5,358 bases of DNA from an uncultured Clostridia bacterium (GCA_934647235.1 CAKUFG010000051.1:1-5358), one strand, 5' to 3'. Shown: positions 1 through 5,358, counted from the first letter of the stretch. Notes: a model not told the origin generated them from the sequence alone. Program-made: numbers and translations.

Positions 1-2
1 AT

Positions 3-78
3 GCGCCATTAGCTCAGTTGGTAGAGCACCTGACTCTTAATCAGGGTGTCCCGGGTTCGAGTCCCTGATGGCGCACCA
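3..78 (+). tRNA. tRNA-Lys, anticodon CTT
   Basis: Decodes AAG lysine codons. The full cloverleaf is visible. The 7-bp acceptor stem pairs GCGCCAT (3-9) with ATGGCGC (68-74). The D arm has GCTC/GAGC stems. The anticodon stem pairs CCTGA (29-33) with TCAGG (41-45) around the loop CTCTTAA, which places the anticodon CTT at 36-38. A 5-nt variable loop is followed by a T arm with loop TTCGAGT (56-62). The discriminator is A75 and the terminal CCA (76-78) is encoded. The T stem (51-55 with 63-67) has one C-U mismatch, C52 opposite T66, where a Watson-Crick pair is expected. All other stems are intact, so I call it a probably functional tRNA. Its promoter lies outside the window, and an intrinsic terminator follows directly. 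Confidence 0.97.
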
Positions 79-110
79 AAAAAACCGCCTGTGTAAGGCG
101 GTTTTTCTTT
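79..110 (+). terminator. Intrinsic terminator of the tRNA-Lys transcript
   Basis: An 11-bp perfect stem pairs 80-90 with 96-106 around the 5-nt loop GTGTA. Its core is CCGCC/GGCGG, flanked by an A-run upstream and a T-run (102-106, then CTTT) downstream. It begins right after the CCA end, as expected for a Rho-independent terminator of a tRNA unit. Confidence 0.92.
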
Positions 111-323
111 GCTTTATAAGAGGTTTTCAGGCTTTAAGCAAAGAGTACTTTTTAGTGAGAAAACACTGCTTTAAGGCGTTTTGCACGCTTTGCGCTGCTT
201 GGAATGTCGCAAAAATGCCGCAGCAGCGTTTCAGCTCCTTATGGTGCAGCCACTGCTTTAACCCAGTATGCTCTGTCGTCAGGCATGACTTGGGCTTGGG
301 ATACGTCCTGAAACCTGAAATAA
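111..323. other. Intergenic stretch with no convincing gene
   Basis: About 213 bp lie between the tRNA terminator and the terminator of the convergent flavoprotein operon. Base composition is visibly less GC-rich than the neighbouring genes. A plus-strand frame open from 68 to 331 starts inside the tRNA and has no ribosome binding site. A minus-strand frame, open for about 80 codons down to a TGA at 127-129, contains no ATG. Neither is called as a gene. The stretch does hold structure: an imperfect inverted repeat at its ends (121-131 and 307-316), a direct repeat (164-174 and 251-261), and a 7-bp hairpin pairing 193-199 with 222-228. It could be a decayed gene, a small nonautonomous repeat element or an unrecognised RNA. 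Confidence 0.6.
121..316. repeat. Possible small element bounded by a short inverted repeat
   Basis: AGGTTTTCAGG at 121-131 and CCTGAAACCT at 307-316 are reverse complements apart from one extra T in the left copy. They would delimit a unit of about 196 bp. Inside it CACTGCTTTAA occurs twice (164-174 and 251-261), 87 bp apart. No clear target-site duplication is visible, and a 10-bp imperfect match can arise by chance, so the element boundary is tentative. Confidence 0.25.
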
Positions 324-367
324 TATCATAAAAGCGCCCCGCAGCAATGCGGGGCGCTTTTATGATA
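324..367 (-). terminator. Terminator of the flavoprotein operon, probably bidirectional
   Basis: A 20-bp uninterrupted stem (324-343 with 348-367) closes on a GCAA tetraloop of the GNRA type. The core pairs GCGCCCCGC with its complement, and both arms run out into A/T-rich sequence containing CTTTTAT on either strand. It lies 23 nt downstream of the stop codon of the GlpB-like gene. The near-perfect symmetry means it could stop transcription from either side, and it separates the two convergent units. Confidence 0.9.
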
Positions 368-390
368 CTATTGCTTGTTTATGTGCAGGA

Positions 391-1698
391 TTACAGCTCC
401 GGCTTGTCGGGCGTGATGCTTACCTCCAGGGTCTGGGCATCCTCGCAGGCGGCCAGCTGCTTGGCGTTGAGGGTGATGTCAGCCATTTCGCCGGGGGTGC
501 AGATCATCTTCTTCTGGGCGAATACGGCCTTGCCGTCCGCCTTGACCACGATGTACTGGTTCTGATATACGCGGTCGGGACGGAACATGATGTCGATGGG
601 CGCATGCTCCGCACCCTTTTCCAGGCGGATCTGCTGGGGCACGGCGCCGCGCACGCCCGCGCCATCCTTGACGGCGATCAGACGGCCGGTATGCTCCTTG
701 CCCTGCACATAGTCCGCCGCAGCCTTGCCGGCCTTGAAGGACTCGTTGGACACATGGTCCACCAGGTCATGCACGTGCAGCACGTTGCCGCAGGCAAAGA
801 TGCCGGGCACGGAGGTCTGCAGGCAATCGTCCACCACAGCGCCGTTGGTCAGCGGGCTCATCTGCACGCCCGCGCCGATGGTCAGCTCGTTCTCGGGGAT
901 CAGGCCGACGGACAGCAGCAGGGTGTCGCAGTCAAACTCGATTTCGGTGCCGGGGATGGGGCGGCGGTTCTCGTCCACCTTGGCCACGGTCACGCCAGTA
1001 ACGCGCTCCTTGCCGTGGATATCCACCACGGTGTGGCTCAGATACAGGGGGATGTTATAGTCCTGCAGGCACTGCACGATGTTGCGGTTCAGGCCCGAGG
1101 AATAAGGCATCAGCTCCACGCAGGCCAGCACCTTGGCGCCCTGCAGGGTCATGCGGCGCGCCATGATCAGGCCGATATCGCCGCTGCCCAGGATGACCAC
1201 GCGGCGGCCGGGCATATAGCCCTCCAGGTTGACGAACTTCTGCGCGGTGCCGGCGCTGTAGATGCCGGCGCAGCGGGTGCCGGGGATGGCCAGCGCGCCG
1301 CGCGGACGCTCGCGGCAGCCCATGGCCAGCACAACGGCCTTGGCCTTGAACACCTGCAGGCCCCACTTGCGGGAGATGGCGGTGACGGTTTTATCGGGAT
1401 CCACGCTCAGCACGGTCACGCCCGTGCGCACGTCGATGCCCATTTCGGCGGCCTTGTCGATATCGCGCTGGGCGTATTCGGGGCCGGTCAGTTCTTCCTT
1501 AAAGCGATGCAGGCCGAAGCCGTTATGGATGCACTGGCGCAGGATGCCGCCGGCGTTATCCTCGCGCTCCAGCACGATCAGGCTGTCCACGCCCGCTTCC
1601 TTGGCGGCGATGGCGGCGGCCAGGCCCGCAGGGCCCGCGCCAACGATCAGGATATCCACATTGGTCATGGGTACGCCGTTATTCATTTCACTTTTCAT
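391..1698 (-). CDS. FAD/NAD(P)-dependent oxidoreductase, GlpB/HcnB-like subunit
   Basis: The protein has 435 residues and two nucleotide-binding folds. The N-terminal FAD site is GAGPAG (residues 20-25) after a hydrophobic strand. The second dinucleotide site is GSGDIG (171-176), with a glutamate at residue 195 after the following strand, which hints at NAD(H) preference. MGCRERPRG (127-135) and GIFACGNVLHVHDLVDHV (299-316) match the family of pyridine-nucleotide oxidoreductases paired with GlpA-like, proline dehydrogenase or HcnC-like subunits. No redox CxxC is present. It overlaps the upstream GlpA-like gene by 11 nt. I infer that it forms a complex with that protein and shuttles electrons between its flavin and a nicotinamide cofactor. 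The first ATG is preferred because AAGGAGG lies 9 nt upstream. An internal ATG at 1668 would also retain the fold but lacks a ribosome binding site. The family is clear; the substrate of the complex is unproven. Confidence 0.93.
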   Translation of the reverse strand: MKSEMNNGVPMTNVDILIVGAGPAGLAAAIAAKEAGVDSLIVLEREDNAGGILRQCIHNGFGLHRFKEELTGPEYAQRDIDKAAEMGIDVRTGVTVLSVDPDKTVTAISRKWGLQVFKAKAVVLAMGCRERPRGALAIPGTRCAGIYSAGTAQKFVNLEGYMPGRRVVILGSGDIGLIMARRMTLQGAKVLACVELMPYSSGLNRNIVQCLQDYNIPLYLSHTVVDIHGKERVTGVTVAKVDENRRPIPGTEIEFDCDTLLLSVGLIPENELTIGAGVQMSPLTNGAVVDDCLQTSVPGIFACGNVLHVHDLVDHVSNESFKAGKAAADYVQGKEHTGRLIAVKDGAGVRGAVPQQIRLEKGAEHAPIDIMFRPDRVYQNQYIVVKADGKAVFAQKKMICTPGEMADITLNAKQLAACEDAQTLEVSITPDKPEL

Positions 1699-3154
1699 CG
1701 GGGCGCGCCTCCTTAGCGATCTGATGCAGGGTGCCGACCAGGAGCTTGCTGTCGCCGCCGCACTTGGTGATTTCCAGCGGGCTCACGCCCAGCTCCTCGC
1801 ACAGGATTTCCATCACGCGCGGGCTGCAGAAGCCGCCCTGGCAGCGGCCCATGCCGGCGCGGGTGCGGCGCTTTACGCCGTCGATGGAGCGCGCGCCCAC
1901 GGGGCGGCGGATCGCGGCGCGGATTTCGGCCTCGGTCACCTGCTCGCAGCGGCATACCAGCACGCCGTATTCGGGGTTCTGCTTATAGGCTTCCTCGCGC
2001 TCCTCATTGGTCATGTTGCGGAAGGCGCGGGGCAGGGGGGTGGGCTTTTTCCAGTCTTCCTTGTGCGCAAGGCCCAGGAAGGCGGCAACCTCGTCGCCCA
2101 GCTCCTGGCCGATGGCCGGAGCCGCGGACAGGCCGGGGCTTTCGATACCGACCGCCTCGAACGCACCCGCAGGCGCGCCCTCTACCTTGCCAATGATGAA
2201 ATCGCCGTTCTCCTCGTGCGCGCGCACGCCCGAGAAGGTGGTGATGGTCTGGCGGGTATTGACGGTCTTCCAGGTCAGGCGCACCTTTTCCAGCGTCTCA
2301 TCCAGGCCCTGGCGGGTGGTGGCTACATCGTAGCCGTCGTCGATATCATCGGCGGTGGGGCCCAACAGGGTGTTGCCGTGGGTGGTGGGGCTGACCAGCA
2401 CGCCCTTGCCCATCCTGGTGGGGCACTGGAACATGGTCATGTGGAAGGGGATTTCAGCCATGTGATCCAGCAGATAATACTCGCCGCGGCGGGCGATCAG
2501 GTTGACATGGCGGGTGGAGATCATATTGTGCAGCACGCCCGAGCCGATGCCGGCGCAGTTGACCACCGCGCGGGTCTTGTACTCGTCGCGCTCGGTGATC
2601 ACCAGCCAGTTGCCATCGGAGGTGGGCTTGATCTCCAGTACGGGGTTGCTCAGCACAAACTCCGCGCCGTTTTCCGCCGCGCTGTCCGCCAGGGCGCAGG
2701 TCATCTCATAGGGGCTGACCAGGGCGCTGGTGGGGGCGTAGAGCGCGCACACAACGGCGGGGTTGGTGTTGGGCTCCATCTGCAGAATTTCATCGTGCTC
2801 CACAATGCGGCAGCCGGGCACGTTGTTGGCCTGGGCCTGAGAGAGCAAATTATTCAGGGTCGCGCGGTCCTCTTCGCTGAAGCCCAGCACCAGCGCGCCG
2901 GGCTGGGTGTAGGGCACGCCCAGTTCCTTGGCCAGGTCGCCGTACATCATGCTGCCCTTTACGTTCAGGCGCGCCTTTTCGGTGCCAGGATGCGCGTCAA
3001 AACCGGCGTGCACGATACCGCTGTTGGCCTTGCTGGCGCCATCCGCCACATCCTCCATGCGATCAACAACCAGGAGCTTGCCGTTGTACTTGGCCATCTG
3101 CTGTGCTACCGCGCAGCCGACCACACCGGCGCCGATGATGATTGCGTCGTACAT
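1688..3154 (-). CDS. GlpA-like FAD-dependent dehydrogenase with C-terminal BFD [2Fe-2S] domain
   Basis: The protein has 488 residues in two parts. Residues 1 to about 370 form a DAO-type flavoprotein, with the FAD motif GAGVVG (8-13), NSGIVHAGFD (44-53), FSGVRA (307-312) and GIESPGL (336-342). These are typical of GlpA-type glycerol-3-phosphate dehydrogenases and the related L-2-hydroxyglutarate oxidases. Residues about 398-455 form a BFD-like domain with cysteines 401, 403, 438 and 443 (CxC, then Cx4C), expected to bind a [2Fe-2S] cluster. E. coli GlpA has the same order but is longer. The likely reaction is oxidation of glycerol 3-phosphate to dihydroxyacetone phosphate with electrons passed to the partner encoded downstream; another 2-hydroxy acid or amino acid substrate is possible. 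The ATG start has GAAAGGG 8 nt upstream (3163-3169). It is the first gene of its operon, with a dedicated promoter. No signal peptide or membrane segment is seen, so it is cytoplasmic or peripheral. Confidence 0.92.
   Translation of the reverse strand: MYDAIIIGAGVVGCAVAQQMAKYNGKLLVVDRMEDVADGASKANSGIVHAGFDAHPGTEKARLNVKGSMMYGDLAKELGVPYTQPGALVLGFSEEDRATLNNLLSQAQANNVPGCRIVEHDEILQMEPNTNPAVVCALYAPTSALVSPYEMTCALADSAAENGAEFVLSNPVLEIKPTSDGNWLVITERDEYKTRAVVNCAGIGSGVLHNMISTRHVNLIARRGEYYLLDHMAEIPFHMTMFQCPTRMGKGVLVSPTTHGNTLLGPTADDIDDGYDVATTRQGLDETLEKVRLTWKTVNTRQTITTFSGVRAHEENGDFIIGKVEGAPAGAFEAVGIESPGLSAAPAIGQELGDEVAAFLGLAHKEDWKKPTPLPRAFRNMTNEEREEAYKQNPEYGVLVCRCEQVTEAEIRAAIRRPVGARSIDGVKRRTRAGMGRCQGGFCSPRVMEILCEELGVSPLEITKCGGDSKLLVGTLHQIAKEARPDEK
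1708..1714 (-). promoter_or_regulatory. Ribosome binding site of the GlpB-like gene, inside the upstream gene
   Basis: AAGGAGG on the minus strand sits 9 nt before the ATG at 1698 and is embedded in the last codons of the GlpA-like gene. It fixes the start at 1698 rather than 1686 or 1668, and supports translational coupling of the two subunits. Confidence 0.85.
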
Positions 3155-3177
3155 TGTTTCATCCCTTTCAAGTTCTG

Positions 3178-3203
3178 CCGCCGTCCCCAGGCGGAGACGG
3201 CGG
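3178..3203 (-). promoter_or_regulatory. Leader hairpin just upstream of the GlpA-like ribosome binding site
   Basis: CCGCCGTC (3178-3185) pairs perfectly over 8 bp with GACGGCGG (3196-3203). It lies in the roughly 65-nt untranslated leader, 8 nt before the Shine-Dalgarno sequence. No U-run follows, so it is not a standard terminator. It may stabilise the mRNA or affect ribosome access. No known riboswitch class is recognised in this short leader. Confidence 0.5.
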
Positions 3204-3225
3204 AATGTATTTACCAGACAGTTGA

Positions 3226-3254
3226 ATTATAGCACACCCCCGCCCGGCATTCAA
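3226..3254 (-). promoter_or_regulatory. Sigma-A-type promoter of the flavoprotein operon
   Basis: Read on the minus strand, the -35 is TTGAAT (3249-3254), the spacer is 17 nt and the -10 is a perfect TATAAT (3226-3231), preceded by TGC to give an extended -10. The predicted start of transcription is near 3219, leaving a leader of about 65 nt before the ATG at 3154. The match and position make this a strong candidate. Confidence 0.85.
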
Positions 3255-3266
3255 GACGGACGGGGG
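3237..3266. promoter_or_regulatory. Inverted repeat across the -35 and spacer, possible operator
   Basis: CCCCCGCCCG (3237-3246) and CGGACGGGGG (3257-3266) are inverted copies matching at 9 of 10 positions, with a 10-nt centre that holds the -35 hexamer. The placement would let a dimeric regulator block RNA polymerase. No T-run follows on either strand, so a terminator role is unlikely. The binding protein is unknown. Confidence 0.45.
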
Positions 3267-3366
3267 CATAAACGCGCCTTTTCTTTTATTTTAACGCTTT
3301 TTTTAAGGCATTTTAAGTGCAAATTGCGCGAAGAATAGAAATAATCGTGTAATTATGGAAAGTCGC
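3267..3366. other. AT-rich gap between prmC and the flavoprotein promoter
   Basis: About 100 bp follow the prmC stop codon. No hairpin with a U-run is visible, so prmC has no obvious intrinsic terminator here. On the minus strand several A-tracts (3279-3282, 3284-3287, 3289-3292, 3298-3304, 3311-3314) lie 25-60 bp upstream of the -35 and could bend the DNA. No gene is seen. Confidence 0.5.
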
Positions 3367-4212
3367 TCATACTCGCGCACAGTCGCGCAGACGGGCGGCC
3401 GCCGCGCGGGGAAGCCCCTGCATGTCGGGATATACGGCAAGCGCTTCAAAGCGCTCCGCCAACAGGGCGGATACGGCTTCCGCCTGCGCGCTGCCGATTT
3501 CCAGCAGCAGCCAGCCGCCGGGCAGCAGATAGTCCGGCGCCTCGCGCGCGATGCGGCGATAGAAATCCAGCCCGTCCGACCCGCCGTACAGCGCCAGGGA
3601 AGGCTCCCTGCGCACCTCAGGCTGCAGAGCGGCCATCTCCTCCGCCGTGATATAGGGCGGATTGCTGACGATGATATCAAACCGTTCCCCCGGCACAGCG
3701 GAAAACAGATCGCCCTGGCGCAGCGTTACCCGCGCGCCGGTATCGGCGATATTCTGCCGGGCAACGGCCAGCGCGTCGACGCTGATATCGGCCGCCGTCA
3801 CCTGCGCGCCCGGAAACTGCAGCGCAATGGCGATGGCCAGCGCGCCCGTGCCTGTGCACAGATCCAGCACGCGCTCCTGCCCATGCATGCGGGCAAACGC
3901 CTGCTCGCACAGCGTCTCGGTGTCGTTGCGGGGAATCAGCGCGCCGGGCTCGGCGCGCAGCGTAACGCCCATGAACTGCGCCGTGCCCAGGATGTATTGC
4001 AGCGGCTCGCGCTGGCAGCGGCGATCGATCAGCGCCCGATAATCGGCCAGCTGCGATTGCGTCAGCTCCCGCCAGCCCTCAGCGCGCAGCAGCAGATGCG
4101 GCGCGCCCGTGACATGGGATAATAAAAACGCTGCGTCCACCGCAGGATCGGGCACGCCGGCCTGTGCCAGCATGCCCGACGCGGCGCGCAGCGCATCGCG
4201 GCAGGTCGTCAT
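3367..4212 (-). CDS. prmC: Peptide chain release factor N5-glutamine methyltransferase PrmC (HemK)
   Basis: It transfers a methyl group from S-adenosylmethionine to the glutamine of the GGQ motif in release factors RF1 and RF2, which aids translation termination. The protein has 281 residues, close to the usual 275-290. The N-terminal helical domain includes PLQYILG (70-76). IPRNDTETL (93-101) leads into the Rossmann methyltransferase domain, with SAM motif I at DLCTGTGALA (117-126), the catalytic NPPY (184-187) and GGSDGLDFYR (210-219). The start at 4212 is chosen because its ATG overlaps the upstream stop as ATGA, with AGGAGG 10 nt upstream (4223-4228). The frame stays open upstream to 4434, but that part has an Arg/Ala/Gly-rich composition unlike PrmC and overlaps the DUF1385 gene, so it is not coding. 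prfA does not follow. The protein is cytoplasmic. Confidence 0.97.
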   Translation of the reverse strand: MTTCRDALRAASGMLAQAGVPDPAVDAAFLLSHVTGAPHLLLRAEGWRELTQSQLADYRALIDRRCQREPLQYILGTAQFMGVTLRAEPGALIPRNDTETLCEQAFARMHGQERVLDLCTGTGALAIAIALQFPGAQVTAADISVDALAVARQNIADTGARVTLRQGDLFSAVPGERFDIIVSNPPYITAEEMAALQPEVRREPSLALYGGSDGLDFYRRIAREAPDYLLPGGWLLLEIGSAQAEAVSALLAERFEALAVYPDMQGLPRAAAARLRDCARV

Positions 4213-5279
4213 GCCAGGGGGTCCTCCTGCGCAGGGGCAGGCTCGTCCGCAGGCGCTTCGTCTTTCCTGGGCGCGGGAATGGCGATCACGTAGCCCTCGG
4301 GCGTAAGCGGGCCCTCGGGCATATCGCCCAGCGCGGCCTTCATCGATACGATAGCCACCTCCAGCATGCTGTCGTCCGGCTCGGCGGTGGTCAGGCGCTG
4401 CAGCTGCATGCCCGGCGTGCGCAGGATGCGGCACAGCTTGCTCTCGCTGTGGGCCAGGCCCTTGAGCACCTCATAGCTGATGCCCGCAACCACGGGCAGC
4501 AGGATCACGCGGCTGAGCACGCGCAGCAGATAGTGCGCGCCCAGATCATAGCCGGACACCAGCAGCACCAGCACATCCACGATGGAATAGAACACGATGG
4601 ACAGGATGAAGGTGATCAGCAGAAAGCTGGTGCCGCAGCGCGGATGCAGCGTGGTAAAGGGGCGGGCGTTTTCGGGGGTCAGGGGCAGATCGGCCTCGTG
4701 GCAATACACGGTTTTATGCTCCGCGCCATGATAGCGGAACACCCGCTTCATATCCGGAATGCTGCGGCAGAACGCCATATAGCCCAGCAGAATGGCCGTG
4801 CGGACAAGGCCGGTAACCAGATTCTTGAGCAGCAGCATGCCGCCCGTGGCCGTGGTGGGAAAGAGCTTGATGATGGCGTTTGGAATCAGCACAAACAGGC
4901 CGACGGACAGGCACACGGCCAGCACGATGGCCAGACCCATAACCACCTTATCCACGCCCTTGCCCAGCTTCCTGGCCAGCCAAAGCTCAAATTTGGTGGG
5001 CTGCTCGTCCTCAACGCCGCCCATCTTGCTGCTTTCCTCCAGCGTCTTCATGCCGGTGCCCAGCATCATCACCATGCTGACCGCGCCGCGCACAAAAGGC
5101 CAGCCCATCCACTTATGCTTTTTTGCGGGGGACACATAGGGATCGCGCTTGCACACAACGCTGCCGTCCGGGCGGCGCACCGCCAGGGCGATATATTCCG
5201 GCGAGCGCATCATTACGCCCTCCAATACGGCCTGACCGCCGATATCCACGCGCTTTGCGGGCTTGTTGTTTTCTTTCAA
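4209..5279 (-). CDS. DUF1385 family membrane protein (YqhQ-like)
   Basis: The 356-residue protein from the TTG start belongs to the DUF1385 (PF07136) family, whose B. subtilis member is YqhQ. Its biochemical role is not established to my knowledge. In TTG numbering, the signature GGQAVLEGVMMR is at 14-25. Four hydrophobic, probably membrane-spanning segments follow, at about 112-138, 147-171, 219-241 and 252-275. Between the second and third lie HGAEHKTVYCHE (184-195) and HPRCGTSF (212-219), rich in conserved His, Cys and Glu that could hold a metal. TTAEPDDSMLEVAI (297-310) is the usual conserved C-terminal motif, followed by an acidic Pro/Ala-rich tail. A GTG at 5336 would lengthen the protein, but it lies inside the promoter spacer. 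The TTG has AAGGA 8 nt upstream. The stop overlaps the prmC start by 4 nt, so the two genes are co-expressed. Confidence 0.9.
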   Translation of the reverse strand: MKENNKPAKRVDIGGQAVLEGVMMRSPEYIALAVRRPDGSVVCKRDPYVSPAKKHKWMGWPFVRGAVSMVMMLGTGMKTLEESSKMGGVEDEQPTKFELWLARKLGKGVDKVVMGLAIVLAVCLSVGLFVLIPNAIIKLFPTTATGGMLLLKNLVTGLVRTAILLGYMAFCRSIPDMKRVFRYHGAEHKTVYCHEADLPLTPENARPFTTLHPRCGTSFLLITFILSIVFYSIVDVLVLLVSGYDLGAHYLLRVLSRVILLPVVAGISYEVLKGLAHSESKLCRILRTPGMQLQRLTTAEPDDSMLEVAIVSMKAALGDMPEGPLTPEGYVIAIPAPRKDEAPADEPAPAQEDPLA

Positions 5280-5285
5280 GGGTAT

Positions 5286-5292
5286 CTTCCTT
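5286..5292 (-). promoter_or_regulatory. Ribosome binding site that sets the TTG start of the DUF1385 gene
   Basis: AAGGAAG on the minus strand ends 6 nt before the TTG at 5279, and its AAGGA core ends 8 nt before it. The upstream candidates, ATG at 5312 and GTG at 5336, have no comparable site, and the GTG would not be in the mRNA. Family members begin shortly before the GGQAV motif, which agrees with the TTG. Confidence 0.75.
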
Positions 5293-5327
5293 TCCGGGAT
5301 TGCTCCCTGCATGGGATTGCAACCTAT

Positions 5328-5356
5328 ATTATACACGCATTGCGCGCAGGTTTCAA
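5328..5356 (-). promoter_or_regulatory. Sigma-A-type promoter of the DUF1385-prmC operon
   Basis: On the minus strand TTGAAA (5351-5356), a 17-nt spacer and a perfect TATAAT (5328-5333) form a near-consensus promoter. Transcription would start near 5321, giving a leader of about 40 nt before the TTG at 5279. This shows the two-gene unit can be expressed independently of whatever lies beyond the window. Confidence 0.85.
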
Positions 5357-5358
5357 TC

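Noticed and set aside
68..331. An 87-codon plus-strand frame beginning in the tRNA 3' end
   Set aside because: Its ATG lies in the tRNA acceptor stem and it reads through the terminator hairpin. There is no ribosome binding site and no known family.
127..383. A minus-strand open frame of about 80 codons
   Set aside because: It contains no ATG, crosses the operon terminator and has no clear start. It was kept only as part of the unexplained intergenic island.
604..1716. A 370-codon plus-strand open frame
   Set aside because: It is antisense to the GlpB-like gene, with biased Ala/His/Gly composition and no recognisable motif.
1262..3232. A 656-codon open frame on the plus strand opposite the flavoprotein genes
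   Set aside because: It mirrors the two conserved minus-strand genes and is rich in Ala, Gly, His and Arg, as expected from the complement of GC-rich codons. No domain or ribosome binding site is apparent.
3237..3266. The GC-rich inverted repeat read as the prmC terminator
   Set aside because: No T-run follows on the minus strand, and the repeat sits within a strong promoter, so an operator-like role fits better.
3355..4122. A 255-codon plus-strand open frame opposite prmC
   Set aside because: It is an Arg/Gln/Ala-rich shadow of prmC with no family motif.
4213..4434. An in-frame upstream extension of prmC by 74 codons
   Set aside because: It overlaps the DUF1385 gene in another frame and has low-complexity composition. 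PrmC proteins start near the ATG at 4212, which has its own ribosome binding site and ATGA overlap.
1..5358. A novel defence, toxin-antitoxin, phage or CRISPR system
   Set aside because: All confident genes belong to housekeeping or metabolic families. There are no spaced repeats, no integrase or transposase motifs, and no small paired genes.

Overview
The window looks like part of a chromosome from a GC-rich member of the Bacillota, probably Clostridia. The reasons are a DUF1385 (YqhQ-type) gene translationally coupled to prmC, a BFD-type GlpA-like dehydrogenase paired with a GlpB-like flavoprotein, strong AGGAGG-type ribosome binding sites, and TTGAAA/TATAAT-like promoters. The genus cannot be assigned from the sequence alone. 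I find no mobile-element gene, CRISPR array or defence system, and most of the window is ordinary housekeeping and metabolism.

Left end, plus strand (1-110): a complete tRNA-Lys with anticodon CTT and an encoded CCA, followed at once by an intrinsic terminator. It has one unusual base mismatch in the T stem. Positions 111-323 hold no convincing gene. This stretch is less GC-rich than its surroundings, is bounded by a short imperfect inverted repeat and contains an 11-bp direct repeat. It sits between the tRNA terminator and a 20-bp perfect-stem terminator (324-367) that ends the convergent minus-strand operon.

Centre, minus strand (391-3254): a two-gene flavoprotein operon with its own promoter. 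It is read from 3154 down to 391. First comes a GlpA-like FAD dehydrogenase with a C-terminal BFD [2Fe-2S]-type domain. It overlaps by 11 nt a second FAD/NAD(P)-dependent oxidoreductase of the GlpB/HcnB type. The two presumably form one complex in which the first oxidises a substrate such as glycerol 3-phosphate and the second passes electrons to or from a nicotinamide. The small DUF1667 partner that often follows such pairs is absent, and no glycerol kinase or transporter is visible. The promoter has an inverted repeat across its -35 element and spacer, and the leader has a strong hairpin just before the ribosome binding site.

Right end, minus strand (3367-5358): a consensus promoter at the window edge drives a DUF1385 membrane protein, best started at a TTG at 5279. 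A 4-nt ATGA overlap couples it to prmC, the release-factor glutamine methyltransferase. prfA, which often follows prmC in Clostridia, is not next. Instead there is a roughly 210-bp AT-rich gap and then the flavoprotein operon promoter. Every likely protein gene is on the minus strand, and only the tRNA is on the plus strand.
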